A stretch of 64,000 nucleotides of DNA, from contig JANYGW010000150.1 of the NCBI GenBank assembly GCA_025359245.1, positions 25,165-89,164 of the forward strand, read 5' to 3'. The first letter of the stretch is position 1. Each line of letters starts with the position of its first letter. Positions 8,390-17,375 of this stretch are shown piece after piece. The translations under genes were made by a program, and so were the position numbers. This DNA is from Massilia sp. (lineage in GTDB: Bacteria > Pseudomonadota > Gammaproteobacteria > Burkholderiales > Burkholderiaceae_D). The notes beneath the pieces are model-generated. The model was not told the origin of the DNA, made no database searches, and was given only the letters and a program-made list of their open reading frames with translations.

Positions 8390-9222
8390 GACTTGACCAG
8401 GCGCTGCCACAGCGCGGTGGTCGGCGCGGCCTGGTTCATGCTGTAGAAATGCAGCCCGGGCGCGCCGCCGGCCAGCAGCCGTTCGCACAAGGCGCTCACC
8501 ACGTCCAGGCCGAAGGCCTTGATCGAGGCGCTGTCGTCGCCGAAGCTGGCCAGTTTCAGGCGCACCCAGCGCGGAATTTCGGCGCCGCACATGTCGGAAA
8601 AGCGCATCAGCTGCGTGTAGTTGGTGATCGGCATGATGCCGGCCACGACAGGCACGTCGATGCCCAGCTTGCGCACCTGGTCCATGAAGGCGAAATACGC
8701 GTCGGCATTGTAGAAATACTGGGTGATGGCGGCATTCGCGCCGGCCCCCACCTTGCGCGCGAAGTTCTGCAGGTCGTCCTGGGGCGAGCGCGCTTGCGGA
8801 TGGACCTCGGGATAGGCCGCCACTTCGATGTGGAACCAGTCGCCCGTTTCGGCGCGGATGAATTCGACCAGTTCGTTGGCATAGCGCAGTTCGCCGCCGC
8901 CGCCGTAGCCGCTCGGCAAGTCGCCGCGCAAGGCCACCAGCCGGTGGATGCCGTGCGACTGGTAGCGCTGCAAGATCTCGCGGATCTGCGCGCGCGAGCC
9001 GCCCACGCACGAAATATGGGGCGCGCCGGCATGGCCTTCGCCCATGATTTCGAGCACCGTGTCGAGCGTGCCGCTCTGGGTGCTGCCGCCGGCGCCGAAG
9101 GTCACCGAAAAATACTTGGGACCCAGCAGGGCCAGCTTGGCGCGCGCCACGCGCAGCTTGTCGGCGCCTTCGGGCGTCTTGGGCGGATAAAATTCGATGC
9201 TGAAATTATGCGTGTCCATCAT
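8386..9222 (-). CDS. metF: 5,10-methylenetetrahydrofolate reductase
   Basis: About 278 residues. The start at 9222 is chosen because ATGATG there overlaps the TGA of the upstream holin-like gene; a start at 9219 is equally possible. Family motifs are IEFYPPKT near the N-terminus, TFGAGGST, LRGDLP and the FAD-binding AAYPEVHPQA region, ending in PGLHFYSMNQA. It reduces 5,10-methylene-THF to 5-methyl-THF, the methyl donor for methionine synthesis. It is the third gene of the riboswitch-led ahcY operon. The upstream open frame extends to 9252, but those residues belong to the overlapping gene. Confidence 0.96.
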   Translation of the reverse strand: MMDTHNFSIEFYPPKTPEGADKLRVARAKLALLGPKYFSVTFGAGGSTQSGTLDTVLEIMGEGHAGAPHISCVGGSRAQIREILQRYQSHGIHRLVALRGDLPSGYGGGGELRYANELVEFIRAETGDWFHIEVAAYPEVHPQARSPQDDLQNFARKVGAGANAAITQYFYNADAYFAFMDQVRKLGIDVPVVAGIMPITNYTQLMRFSDMCGAEIPRWVRLKLASFGDDSASIKAFGLDVVSALCERLLAGGAPGLHFYSMNQAAPTTALWQRLVKS

Positions 9223-9560
9223 TTTTTCAGGAGTAAGGTCGACAGCGCCCACGAAATGATGCTGTACAAGATGGAGGCGATGAAGGCCGAGAAGAAGCCG
9301 GCCACGGCGATGCCGTCGACCAGTTGGGTCACGCCCCAGAACAGCAGCGCGTTGATGACCAGGATGAACAGGCCGAGCGAGAGCACGGTCACCGGCAAGG
9401 TCAGCAGCACCAGCAGCGGGCGGATCAGGGTATTGACCAGGCCCAGCACCAGCGCGGCCACGATGGCGGCGCTGAAATTGGAGACGTGGACGGAACTCAT
9501 CAGGTACGGCAGGGCGAACAGCGCCAGGGCGTTGATCAACCAGGTTAACAGTAAGCGCAT
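9219..9560 (-). CDS. Small four-helix membrane protein, phage holin family IV type
   Basis: 113 residues, almost wholly hydrophobic, with four predicted membrane helices and the internal turn NTLIRPLLVLLTLP. This is the signature of the DUF360 / mycobacterial phage holin IV-like family of inner-membrane proteins. Despite the family name there is no phage context here. It lies between ahcY and metF, 72 bp after the former and overlapping the latter, a position conserved in many betaproteobacteria. A role in methionine metabolism is unproven. Confidence 0.85.
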   Translation of the reverse strand: MRLLLTWLINALALFALPYLMSSVHVSNFSAAIVAALVLGLVNTLIRPLLVLLTLPVTVLSLGLFILVINALLFWGVTQLVDGIAVAGFFSAFIASILYSIISWALSTLLLKK

Positions 9561-9632
9561 GGGTATCGGGCCAGAGTTGGATTGAAAAGCGAACGGGACA
9601 GCGCCACCCGGGCGGGGCGGCGCCGGGACCGG

Positions 9633-11057
9633 TTAATAACGGTAGTGATCCGGCTTGTACGGGCCGTCCTTGCTGACCGTGATGTAGGCGGCCTGCTCGT
9701 CGGTGAGGACGGTCAGCTGGGCGTTGAGCTTTTTGAGCTGCAAGCGCGCCACTTTTTCATCGAGGTGCTTGGGCAGCACGTACACGCCGACCGGGTAATT
9801 CTCGATGTGCGAGAACAGTTCGATCTGGGCGATGGTCTGGTTGGCGAACGACGAGCTCATCACGTAGGACGGATGGCCGGTGCCGCAGCCGAGATTGACC
9901 AGGCGGCCTTCGGCCAACAGAATGATCCGCTTGCCGCTCGGGAAAATCACATGGTCGACCTGGGGCTTGATGTTGTCCCACTCGTATTTTTTGAGGGACG
10001 CGACATCGATCTCGTTGTCGAAGTGGCCGATATTGCAGACGATGGCCTGGTCCTTCATGGCCAGCATGTGCTGCTCGGTCAGGATATGGTAGTTGCCGGT
10101 GCAGGTGACGAAGATGTCGCCGTGCTCGGCCGCGTAATCCATGGTCACCACGCGGTAGCCTTCCATGGCCGCCTGCAGCGCGCAGATCGGATCGATTTCG
10201 GTGACCCAGACCTGGGCCGACAGCGCGCGCATGGCCTGGGCCGAGCCCTTGCCGACGTCGCCGTAGCCGGCGATGACGGCCACTTTGCCGGCGATCATCA
10301 CGTCGGTGGCGCGCTTGATGCCGTCGACCAGCGACTCGCGGCAGCCGTACAGATTGTCGAACTTGGACTTGGTGACCGAATCGTTGACGTTAATTGCCGG
10401 AAACGCCAGCTTCAGGTCCTTGTGCATCTGGTACAGCCGGTGCACGCCGGTGGTGGTTTCCTCGGTCACGCCCATGATGTGCGGCAGGCGCTTCGAATAC
10501 CAGTTCGCGTCCACGGCCAGGTGCGCCTTGATCGAATTGAACAGGCAGATTTCCTCTTCCGAGCCGGGATTGTCGAGCACTGCCAGGTCGGTTTCGGCGC
10601 GCGTGCCCAGGTGCAGCAGCAAGGTGGCGTCGCCGCCGTCGTCGAGGATCATGTTCGAGTAGACCGGCTGGCCCGCCGCGCTCGGCCACTCGAAGATGCG
10701 GTGGGTGTAGTCCCAGTATTCGTCCAGGTTTTCGCCCTTGACGGCAAACACCGGGGTGCCGGCGGCGGCGATGGCGGCGGCGGCGTGGTCCTGGGTCGAA
10801 TAGATATTGCACGAGGCCCAGCGCACCTTGGCGCCGAGCGCTTCCAGGGTCTGGATCAGGACCGCGGTCTGGATCGTCATGTGCAAGGAACCGGTGATGC
10901 GCGCGCCCTTGAGCGGCTGGGCGGCGGCAAATTCCTCGCGGATTGCCATCAGGCCCGGCATTTCGGTTTCGGCGATCTTGATTTCCTTGTCGCCCCAGGC
11001 GGCCAGGGAGAGGTCGGCGATGTGGAAGTCTTGCGAAGATTTGAGTACGGCGTTCAT
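9633..11057 (-). CDS. ahcY: S-adenosylhomocysteine hydrolase
   Basis: 474 residues. The ATG at 11057 is selected because AGGAGG lies five bases upstream; the in-frame GTG at 11060 is too close. The NAD-binding glycine motif [10 protein letters not shown] and the C-terminal KPDHYRY are both characteristic, as is the substrate-domain stretch [12 protein letters not shown]. The enzyme splits SAH into adenosine and homocysteine, relieving product inhibition of methyltransferases. It is preceded directly by an SAH riboswitch and followed by the holin-like gene and metF. Length and motifs are complete. Confidence 0.98.
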   Translation of the reverse strand: MNAVLKSSQDFHIADLSLAAWGDKEIKIAETEMPGLMAIREEFAAAQPLKGARITGSLHMTIQTAVLIQTLEALGAKVRWASCNIYSTQDHAAAAIAAAGTPVFAVKGENLDEYWDYTHRIFEWPSAAGQPVYSNMILDDGGDATLLLHLGTRAETDLAVLDNPGSEEEICLFNSIKAHLAVDANWYSKRLPHIMGVTEETTTGVHRLYQMHKDLKLAFPAINVNDSVTKSKFDNLYGCRESLVDGIKRATDVMIAGKVAVIAGYGDVGKGSAQAMRALSAQVWVTEIDPICALQAAMEGYRVVTMDYAAEHGDIFVTCTGNYHILTEQHMLAMKDQAIVCNIGHFDNEIDVASLKKYEWDNIKPQVDHVIFPSGKRIILLAEGRLVNLGCGTGHPSYVMSSSFANQTIAQIELFSHIENYPVGVYVLPKHLDEKVARLQLKKLNAQLTVLTDEQAAYITVSKDGPYKPDHYRY

Positions 11058-11084
11058 CACGCCCTCCTTTCTTTAGAAAAAAGT

Positions 11085-11160
11085 AACGTGAGCGCAGTTG
11101 CGGTGGATGTTCCGAGCCTGGCGAAAATCGTGTTTTCGTCGCAACGCTCCTCGGAACGGA
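11085..11160 (-). promoter_or_regulatory. SAH riboswitch
   Basis: Read on the minus strand, the region carries the conserved core blocks of the S-adenosylhomocysteine riboswitch in order: CCGAGGAGCGTTGCGAC, then GCCAGGCTCGGA, then GCGCTCACG. CCGAG pairs with CTCGG, and GAGCG with CGCTC to form the pseudoknot-like pairing. It lies 28 bp upstream of the ahcY start codon, its usual genomic place. Known members are on-switches, so ahcY, the holin-like gene and metF should be induced by SAH. Confidence 0.93.
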
Positions 11161-11207
11161 CAAGTGTAGCAGCTTCCGCCCGCGCCTGCCAGCAACAGCC
11201 GCCGCAA

Positions 11208-11285
11208 AAAACCCGGGGTCAGACCACTTCCGCACTGAGCGCGATCTTGAGCGCGTTCAGGCTGATGTGGGCTGACCCCGGTTTT
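11208..11285 (-). terminator. Imperfect inverted repeat acting as terminator after metK
   Basis: Arms of about 14 bases (AAACCCGGGGTCAG at 11208 and CTGACCCCGGTTTT at 11272) enclose some 50 bases. Read on the minus strand it lies just downstream of the metK stop and its distal arm runs into a T tract, as in an intrinsic terminator. The GGGGTCAG core belongs to the repeat family also seen at 15256 and 53074. Confidence 0.55.
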
Positions 11286-11296
11286 GGGGGCAATAA

Positions 11297-12463
11297 TTAA
11301 GAGAGGCCGGCTTCGGCGCGCAGCAGCGCGACCTTGTCGGTGCGCTCCCACGTGAATTCGGGCTCTTCGCGGCCGAAGTGGCCGTACGCCGCACTCTTCT
11401 GGTAGATCGGGCGCAGCAGGTCGAGCATCTGGACGATGCCTTTCGGACGCAAATCGAAGTGCTCCATGACCAGCGCGGCGATCTTGTCGTCCGAGATCAC
11501 GCCCGTGCCTTCTGTGTACACGGTGATGTTGATCGGCTTGGCCACGCCGATCGCGTAGCTGACCTGCACCTGGCACTGGCGCGCCAGCCCGGCCGCGACG
11601 ATGTTTTTCGCCACGTAGCGGGCCGCGTAGGCCGCCGAACGGTCGACCTTGGACGGGTCCTTGCCGGAAAACGCGCCGCCGCCGTGGGGGGCGGCGCCGC
11701 CATAGGTGTCGACGATGATCTTGCGCCCGGTCAGGCCGCAGTCGCCCTGCGGCCCGCCGATGACGAAGCGCCCGGTCGGGTTGACCAGGTAGCGCGTGCC
11801 CTTGAGCCATTCGAGCGGCAGCACTTTCTTGATGATTTCTTCAATCACCGCTTCTTCGATCTGGGCGTGCGTCACTTCCGGCGCATGCTGGGTCGACAGC
11901 ACGACCGTGTCGACGCCGACCGGACGGCCGTCGACGTAGCGCAAAGTCACTTGCGACTTGGCATCCGGGCGCAGCCATGGCAAACGGCCGTCCTTGCGCA
12001 GCTGCGACTGGCGCTCGACCAGGCGGTGCGCGTAATGGATGGCGGCCGGCATCAGCTCGGCCGTCTCGTCGCAGGCGTAGCCGAACATCAGGCCCTGGTC
12101 GCCGGCGCCCTGGTCCAGGTCCAGCCCGGCGCCTTCGTCGACGCCCTGGGCGATGTCGGGCGACTGCTTGTCGTAGCACACCATCACGGCGCAGCCGCGG
12201 TAGTCGATGCCGTACTCGGTGTTGTCGTAGCCGATGCGCTTGATGGTCTCGCGCGCGACCTGGATATAATCGACGTTGGCGTGGGTGGTGATTTCCCCCG
12301 CCAGCACCACCAGGCCGGTGTTGCACAGCGTTTCCGCTGCCACGCGCGCCTTGGGGTCCTGCTCGAGGATGGCGTCGAGAATCGCGTCGGAGATCTGGTC
12401 CGCAACTTTGTCGGGATGACCTTCGGAAACGGATTCGGACGTGAAAAGATAGTCGTTTGACAT
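11297..12463 (-). CDS. metK: S-adenosylmethionine synthetase
   Basis: 388 residues, full family length. The N-terminus has [13 protein letters not shown] with the ATP-binding histidine; [12 protein letters not shown] and [16 protein letters not shown] follow. It forms SAM from methionine and ATP, with release of phosphate and pyrophosphate. An ATG with AGGAG nine bases upstream fixes the start. The 5' leader contains two overlapping inverted repeats (see 12475-12518). It is divergent from the lipid A acyltransferase genes and lies upstream of the ahcY operon on the same strand. Confidence 0.98.
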   Translation of the reverse strand: MSNDYLFTSESVSEGHPDKVADQISDAILDAILEQDPKARVAAETLCNTGLVVLAGEITTHANVDYIQVARETIKRIGYDNTEYGIDYRGCAVMVCYDKQSPDIAQGVDEGAGLDLDQGAGDQGLMFGYACDETAELMPAAIHYAHRLVERQSQLRKDGRLPWLRPDAKSQVTLRYVDGRPVGVDTVVLSTQHAPEVTHAQIEEAVIEEIIKKVLPLEWLKGTRYLVNPTGRFVIGGPQGDCGLTGRKIIVDTYGGAAPHGGGAFSGKDPSKVDRSAAYAARYVAKNIVAAGLARQCQVQVSYAIGVAKPINITVYTEGTGVISDDKIAALVMEHFDLRPKGIVQMLDLLRPIYQKSAAYGHFGREEPEFTWERTDKVALLRAEAGLS

Positions 12464-12474
12464 GCAATACTCCT

Positions 12475-12518
12475 GTTACTGGCATTTAACAAGTCGCAGT
12501 AACCGGGTTGCCTGCGAC
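12475..12518 (-). promoter_or_regulatory. metK leader with two mutually exclusive hairpins
   Basis: On the minus strand GTCGCAG (12518-12512) can pair with CTGCGAC (12499-12493). GTTACTG (12503-12497), which overlaps that second arm, can instead pair with CAGTAAC (12481-12475), a segment touching the AGGAG ribosome binding site. Both pairings are perfect over seven bases and cannot form together. This is the geometry of a translational switch. It does not match a SAM riboswitch class I can recognise. Confidence 0.4.
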
Positions 12519-12647
12519 GCTTTAGCGACATTTATATTCCGCTTCGCAAGTTGTCTATTAACTCGGCGGATCCTGCATACGTGGTATTTTACGCTCCTTG
12601 AGAAATTTTAGTCAGGCAACTGACGTTTTTTGAACCCCGTTCACCCC

Positions 12648-13499
12648 ATGCTCGTCTTTTTTTTCCGTCTGTTATCGAAACTTCCATTGCCAATTTTGCA
12701 TGGCCTGGGCAGCGCCTTGGGCTGGCTGGTTTACCTGGCCTCGCCTTCGTACCGGCGCCGGCTGCGCGGCAACCTGCGCGGGGCCGGCTTCGGCCAGCAC
12801 CTGGCCAGCGCCATCGCCGAGTCCGGCAAGGCGATCGTCGAGCTGCCCTTCGTCTGGTGCGCCGACCCGGCCCGGGTCGCGCGCCACGCGACGGATGAAA
12901 ACTGGGACTGCGTCCAGGCCGTGCTCGAGCGCGGCCAGGGCATCCTGTTCCTGACCCCGCACCTGGGCTGCTTCGAGATCACCGCCCAGCAGATCGCGCT
13001 GCGCACGCCGCTCACCGTGATGTACCGCCCGCCCCGCAAGGCGGCGCTCAAGCCGCTGATCGAGGGCGCGCGCGCGCGCCGCAACCTGCATCTGGCGCCG
13101 GCCACGCTGGCCGGCGTGCGGATCCTGGCCAAATGCCTCAAGCGCGGCGAGCCGGTCGGGGTCTTGCCCGACCAGGTGCCGCAGCAAGGCGAAGGCGTGT
13201 GGGCCCCCTACTTCGGACGCAGCGCCTACACCATGACGCTGCCGGCCAAGCTGGCACAGCTGGGCAAGGCGGCCATCATCCTGGTGTACGCCGAGCGGCG
13301 CGCGCGCGGGGCCGGCTTCATCGTGCGCTTCGTGCCGTTCGACGAATCGCTCGAAGGCGGCGCGCTGGAGCAGGCCACGACCATCAACCGCGCGATGGAA
13401 CAGCTGATCGCGCGCTGCCCGGCCCAGTATTTCTGGAGCTATAACCGCTACAAGCAGCCCGACGGCGTGGCCGGCCCGGATCCGCAGGCTGGCGCATGA
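12648..13499 (+). CDS. Lipid A biosynthesis (LpxL/HtrB-type) acyltransferase, first copy
   Basis: About 283 residues from the ATG at 12648; a TTG at 12630 is a weaker alternative and neither has a clear ribosome binding site. An N-terminal membrane-anchoring stretch ([13 protein letters not shown]) is followed by the catalytic HX4E motif in TPHLGCFE and the [17 protein letters not shown] substrate loop. LpxL enzymes transfer a secondary acyl chain to Kdo2-lipid IVA at the inner membrane. The next gene is a paralogue, overlapping by ATGA, so the two probably add different chains. Confidence 0.88.
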   Translation: MLVFFFRLLSKLPLPILHGLGSALGWLVYLASPSYRRRLRGNLRGAGFGQHLASAIAESGKAIVELPFVWCADPARVARHATDENWDCVQAVLERGQGILFLTPHLGCFEITAQQIALRTPLTVMYRPPRKAALKPLIEGARARRNLHLAPATLAGVRILAKCLKRGEPVGVLPDQVPQQGEGVWAPYFGRSAYTMTLPAKLAQLGKAAIILVYAERRARGAGFIVRFVPFDESLEGGALEQATTINRAMEQLIARCPAQYFWSYNRYKQPDGVAGPDPQAGA

Positions 13500-14368
13500 A
13501 GGTGCTGCTTGGCTTGATGTGGCTGCTGCACTGGTTGCCGCTGCCGGTGTTGGGGCGCTTCGGCAGCGCCATCGGCAGCCTGCTGTTCCTGCTGCTGAAA
13601 AAGCGCCGCCATATCGCGCTGGTCAACCTGCGCCTGTGCATGCCCGAACTGAGCGAGGCGGCGCGGGTCACGCTGGCGCGCCAGCATTTCCAGTCGTATT
13701 CGCGCAGCGTGTGGGAGCGCGCCATCCTGTGGTGGGCGCCCGAAGCGCGCCTGCGGCGCCTGATCCAGGTCGATCCGGCGCTGCCGCTGGCGCAGATCGA
13801 GGCCGGCCCCGCCATCCTGCTGTGCCCGCATTTCGTGTGCCTGGACGTGGCCGGCGTGGCCGTCATGCTGGAATCGAGCTTGTGTTCGATCTACGTGCAG
13901 CAAAAAAACAAGGCGTTCGACGAGGTGTTGCGCCAGGGCCGCTCGCGCTTTCGTCCGGTCCAGCTGTTTTCGCGCAAGGAAGGGGTCAAGCCCATCCTCC
14001 GCGCAATGCGCGACCACCTGCCTTATTTCATGCTGCCGGACATGGATTTCGGCGCCAAGGATGCCGAGTTCGTGCCCTTTTTCGGGATCCCGGCCGCCAC
14101 CCTGACCGCGCCGGGCCGGATCGCCGCCGCCACCGGCGCGGCCGTCATTCCCGTGGTCGCCACCTTCCTGCCCGGCTATGCCGGCTGGAAGGTCAGTTTC
14201 TATCCGGCCTGGGAGAATTTCCCGGGCGACGACATGGCGGCCGCCGCGCGCCGCATGAATGCCTTCATCGAGGAGCGCGTGCGCGAGGCGCCGGCCGAGT
14301 ATTTCTGGACCCACAAGCGCTTCAAGACGCGCCCGCCGGGCGAGCCTTCGCCCTATATCCAGTCCTAG
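13496..14368 (+). CDS. Lipid A biosynthesis (LpxL/HtrB-type) acyltransferase, second copy
   Basis: 290 residues, starting inside the stop of the previous gene (ATGA at 13496). The layout is the same: an N-terminal hydrophobic segment, then the catalytic motif HX4D in CPHFVCLD, then [18 protein letters not shown] and the C-terminal [13 protein letters not shown] that is diagnostic of the LpxL family. It is clearly diverged from its neighbour (aspartate instead of glutamate in the motif). dapF follows after 20 bp. Confidence 0.9.
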   Translation: MKVLLGLMWLLHWLPLPVLGRFGSAIGSLLFLLLKKRRHIALVNLRLCMPELSEAARVTLARQHFQSYSRSVWERAILWWAPEARLRRLIQVDPALPLAQIEAGPAILLCPHFVCLDVAGVAVMLESSLCSIYVQQKNKAFDEVLRQGRSRFRPVQLFSRKEGVKPILRAMRDHLPYFMLPDMDFGAKDAEFVPFFGIPAATLTAPGRIAAATGAAVIPVVATFLPGYAGWKVSFYPAWENFPGDDMAAAARRMNAFIEERVREAPAEYFWTHKRFKTRPPGEPSPYIQS

Positions 14369-14388
14369 AATCCGATATACTTGGCTGC

Positions 14389-15252
14389 ATGAAAATCAAA
14401 TTCACCAAGATGCACGGCGCCGGCAATGACTTCGTCGTCATCGACGCCATCAACCAGCAATTGGCGCTCAGCCCGGCCCAGTGGCAGCGCCTGGGCGACC
14501 GCCGCTTCGGCGTCGGCGCCGACCAGATCCTGGTGGTCGAAAAACCGCGCAGCGCGGATTGCGATTTCCGCTACCGCATCTTCAACCAGGATGGCGGCGA
14601 GGTCGAGCAGTGCGGCAACGGCGCGCGCGCCTTCGTCAAGTTCGTCACCGAAAAGGGCTTGTCGGCCAAGTCCGCGATCCGGGTCGAGACCATGAAGGGC
14701 ATCATCACCCCGCGCCTGGAAGCGGACGGCAGCATCACGGTCGACATGGGCGCGCCCGTGTTCGCGCCGGCCCTGGTGCCGTTCAACGATGCCGGCCTGG
14801 CCGGCTCGACCGAAGGCCTGGAAACGCTGTACCCGCTGTCGCTCAAGCTGGGCGGCGCCAGCCAGACCATGTTCGTGTCGGTGGTATCGATGGGCAATCC
14901 GCATGCGGTGCAGGTGGTCGACAATGTCGATACGGCGCCAGTGCTCGAGGCCGGGGCATTGATCGAACACCTGGCGCGCTTTCCGAACAAGGTCAATGCC
15001 GGCTTCATGCAGGTGCTCGCGCGCGGCCACATCCGGCTGCGCGTGTTCGAACGGGGCGCCGGCGAAACGCTGGCCTGCGGCACCGGGGCGTGCGCGGCGG
15101 TGGTGGCCGGCATCCGGCGCGGTCTGCTCGACTCGCCCGTGCGCGTGAGCGCGCGCGGCGGCGAACTGTCGGTGGCCTGGGCCGGCGGCGACGCGCCGGT
15201 GTTCCTGAGCGGCCCGGCCGTGACGGTGTTCGAAGGCGAAATCACCCTCTAG
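14389..15252 (+). CDS. dapF: Diaminopimelate epimerase
   Basis: 287 residues, full length. The start is the ATG opening [14 protein letters not shown]. The two catalytic cysteines are present: Cys75 in EQCGNGAR and Cys230 in LACGTGACA. It interconverts LL- and meso-diaminopimelate, giving the precursor of lysine and of the peptidoglycan cross-link. It follows the acyltransferase pair at a 20-bp spacing and is probably co-transcribed. A long out-of-phase open frame through the preceding gene joins it upstream but is not coding. Confidence 0.97.
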   Translation: MKIKFTKMHGAGNDFVVIDAINQQLALSPAQWQRLGDRRFGVGADQILVVEKPRSADCDFRYRIFNQDGGEVEQCGNGARAFVKFVTEKGLSAKSAIRVETMKGIITPRLEADGSITVDMGAPVFAPALVPFNDAGLAGSTEGLETLYPLSLKLGGASQTMFVSVVSMGNPHAVQVVDNVDTAPVLEAGALIEHLARFPNKVNAGFMQVLARGHIRLRVFERGAGETLACGTGACAAVVAGIRRGLLDSPVRVSARGGELSVAWAGGDAPVFLSGPAVTVFEGEITL

Positions 15253-15255
15253 CCC

Positions 15256-15382
15256 TAGGGGTCTGACCCCGGTTTTTCAGTTAGGGGGTCGGACCTCTCA
15301 TCTTACGGCATAGGGGTCTGACCCCGGTTTTTCAGTTAGGGGGTCGGACCTCTCATCTTGCGGCATAGGGGTCTGGGTCCCG
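15256..15382. repeat. Tandem 55-bp repeat with GGGGTCTGACCCC core
   Basis: Two 55-bp units (15256-15310 and 15311-15365) differ by a single base, and a third is cut off after about 11 matching bases from 15366. Each opens with TAGGGGTCTGACCCCGG, a near-perfect palindrome followed by a T run, and holds a second related block GGGGGTCGGACC. The array fills the space between dapF and the convergent Sel1-repeat gene. The same core recurs at 11208-11285 and 53074-53086. Confidence 0.9.
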
Positions 15383-15384
15383 CC

Positions 15385-16953
15385 CTATGCCGCCATTTCG
15401 TAGGCGGGCGCTTCGGCCTCGTCGCCGCCGGCCGCCGCCGGCAAGACTGTCTTGAGGCGGTACAGGCGCTGGCGGTAATTGCCTTCCGGCCCGGCCGGCC
15501 CGCCATCGGCGGCGCCGAACTGCTGTGCGATCTCGTCGAGCGCGCGCCGCTCCTGGACCGTGGAGATCGCCACCAGACGCCGCTTGCTGCGCCCGTAACT
15601 GCCGCGAATATCGACCACCAGGCAATGGCCCTGGTCGGCCACGCGCACGTCGAGCAGCAGCGCTTCGGCCCGGCTCAATTGAAACAGCACCGCCAGCCGC
15701 AGCCGCGCCGCCAGCAGGGGATGGCTGGCCGCCAGCCCGGCCGGCAACTGCGCCGCCAGCGCGGCGAAGCTGCTACCGGCGCTGCGCGGCGCGATCTTGT
15801 GCAGTGCGGCGGCGGCCTGCGGGCAGCCCTGGGCCGCCGCCTTCTGCAGCCAGTACACGGCGCGCACATCGTTGTTTTCGTTTTCGCGGCGCGCGCGCCA
15901 GGCGTTGCTGCCACATTCGAGCTGGGCATCGCGGTAGCCCATCTCGGCGGCGCGTTCCAGGTAGCGCTGGGCATCGGCCACATTGCGCTGGGAGAATTCA
16001 GGCTTGATGAAGACGCGCGACAATGCATACCAGGCTTCGGCCAGGCCTTGCTCGCCGGCCAGCGCCAGCCAGCGGATCGCCTTCTTGAAATTGGCCGAGC
16101 CGGCGCCCACGGCGATGCGCTTGCCGTCGGCCTGCATGCGCGCCTGCCATAGCCCGACCGCCATCTGCGCATGCGGGTCGTTCTGGTCGGCCGCCAGCTC
16201 CCACAGGCGGCGCAATTCGCCGGCGCCGGCGCCGCCGCCATCGGGCGTGGCCGCCAGCGCCTGGGCGCAGCGCGACAGCAGCGTCACGTCGTCGGTGGCC
16301 AGGCTGGCCGGCGGCAAGCCATCGGCGGCGTGCGCCAGCGCGCGCGCCAGCGGCAGCGCCCGTTCGAGGAAGCGCGCGTGGTCGCCGGCCTGCCACAGGC
16401 TGTCGAGCAGCGACAAACGCGCCTGCGGCACGCCGCTGTCGGCGGCACGCCGCAGCCAGCGCTCGGCGGCCTCCTTGCGTTCTGGCGTGGCCGGCGCCGG
16501 CGCCGCGCCGGACGCCAGCATCGCCTGGCCGTGCTGGTAGCGCGCAAACAGCCACTGGGCGTCGGGCACGCCGGCCCGGGCTGCGCCTTCGAGCGCGCGC
16601 AGCGCCTTGTCGCGCCGCGCCGGGTCCGGCGCCGGGCTGGCCGGGTGCTCGAGCGTCAGCTGGGCCAGCACCATGCCGGCGCGCAGCACGCCGGCATCAT
16701 AAGCGCGCTCATACCACTGGGCCAGCGGACGCGCGCTCTGGCGCGCCAGCTCCACCGGAATATGGGTGCCGATCAATTCACATGCTTGATTGCAACCTTG
16801 CTGTGCAGCACGATCGAGCCAGTGCAGCGCGGTCGGCAGGCTCTTCGGCAAACCGGCGCTGCCATATAGATACAGCCGGCCCAGCGCGAGCTGGGCGTCG
16901 GGGCGGCCGCCGCGCGCGCCGCGGATCAGTCCTAGTTCTTCGCGATTTGCCAT
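15385..16953 (-). CDS. Sel1-like repeat protein
   Basis: 522 residues rich in alanine and built from tetratricopeptide-like Sel1 repeats. Recognisable units include AQLALGRLYLYGSAGLPKS, AQWLFARYQHG and AWYALSRVFI with the A-L-G-x-x-Y pattern, spread over about residues 15-390. A C-terminal region (about 400-500) has no repeat and may be globular; it contains LSRAEALLLDVRVADQGHCL. No signal peptide is visible, so a cytoplasmic location is likely. Such proteins are usually scaffolds. No partner can be named from context: dapF is convergent and the porins lie behind it. Confidence 0.8.
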   Translation of the reverse strand: MANREELGLIRGARGGRPDAQLALGRLYLYGSAGLPKSLPTALHWLDRAAQQGCNQACELIGTHIPVELARQSARPLAQWYERAYDAGVLRAGMVLAQLTLEHPASPAPDPARRDKALRALEGAARAGVPDAQWLFARYQHGQAMLASGAAPAPATPERKEAAERWLRRAADSGVPQARLSLLDSLWQAGDHARFLERALPLARALAHAADGLPPASLATDDVTLLSRCAQALAATPDGGGAGAGELRRLWELAADQNDPHAQMAVGLWQARMQADGKRIAVGAGSANFKKAIRWLALAGEQGLAEAWYALSRVFIKPEFSQRNVADAQRYLERAAEMGYRDAQLECGSNAWRARRENENNDVRAVYWLQKAAAQGCPQAAAALHKIAPRSAGSSFAALAAQLPAGLAASHPLLAARLRLAVLFQLSRAEALLLDVRVADQGHCLVVDIRGSYGRSKRRLVAISTVQERRALDEIAQQFGAADGGPAGPEGNYRQRLYRLKTVLPAAAGGDEAEAPAYEMAA

Positions 16954-17375
16954 CGTTGTCGTTCACCTGGTCCAGTGAGAGGGGGAAACGGACGTGCCGG
17001 ACCGTTTCCGCAAACTTGCCGTCGGGCTTGGCCCAACCATGTCCCAAAGTCTACGTGAGGGCTGTGCCCTGCCAGCGCCAAAAGGAGGTTTCCTTGATTT
17101 TGCACAAACGCCGCGCACAAGAAATTGAACGGATTTGCTTGCAAGAAACTTCCATGGTCAGTCCCGGCGCATGCCCATGCCGGGTCCCGAGTTTCAAAAA
17201 TACAACAGCAAACGCTGAATTATTGGCTTTCAACCAATCTGACCCTTCATAATTAGCCAACTCGTCAATCTTGAAGCAAGTTGCAACTAAGGTTTACCTA
17301 TCCCGGGCGTTCAGTCATTATAAAAAACTCAACGCCCTATGGATTTCGAATGATTCACTTATTAAGGACTGGTAC
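16954..17375. other. 422-bp intergenic region upstream of porins
   Basis: I find no convincing gene here. It holds an AAAAGGAGG-like ribosome binding site at about 17078 leading only into a 53-codon TTG frame (17093-17254), and a 22-bp hairpin CCCGGC/GCCGGG at 17163-17184. Near the porin a TTATAA block lies at about 17328. The last 150 bases are AT-richer, consistent with a regulated promoter. The porin ribosome binding site AAGGA is at 17363. Confidence 0.5.

Noticed and set aside
11058..11060. GTG as ahcY start
   Set aside because: Only two bases from the AGGAGG site; the ATG next to it has proper spacing.
12475..12600. SAM riboswitch before metK
   Set aside because: I looked for conserved cores of the SAM classes and found none. 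The two hairpins are reported on their own.
17093..17254. 53-codon frame with TTG start behind GGAGG
   Set aside because: No recognisable family, TTG start, odd composition. The strong site alone is not enough.
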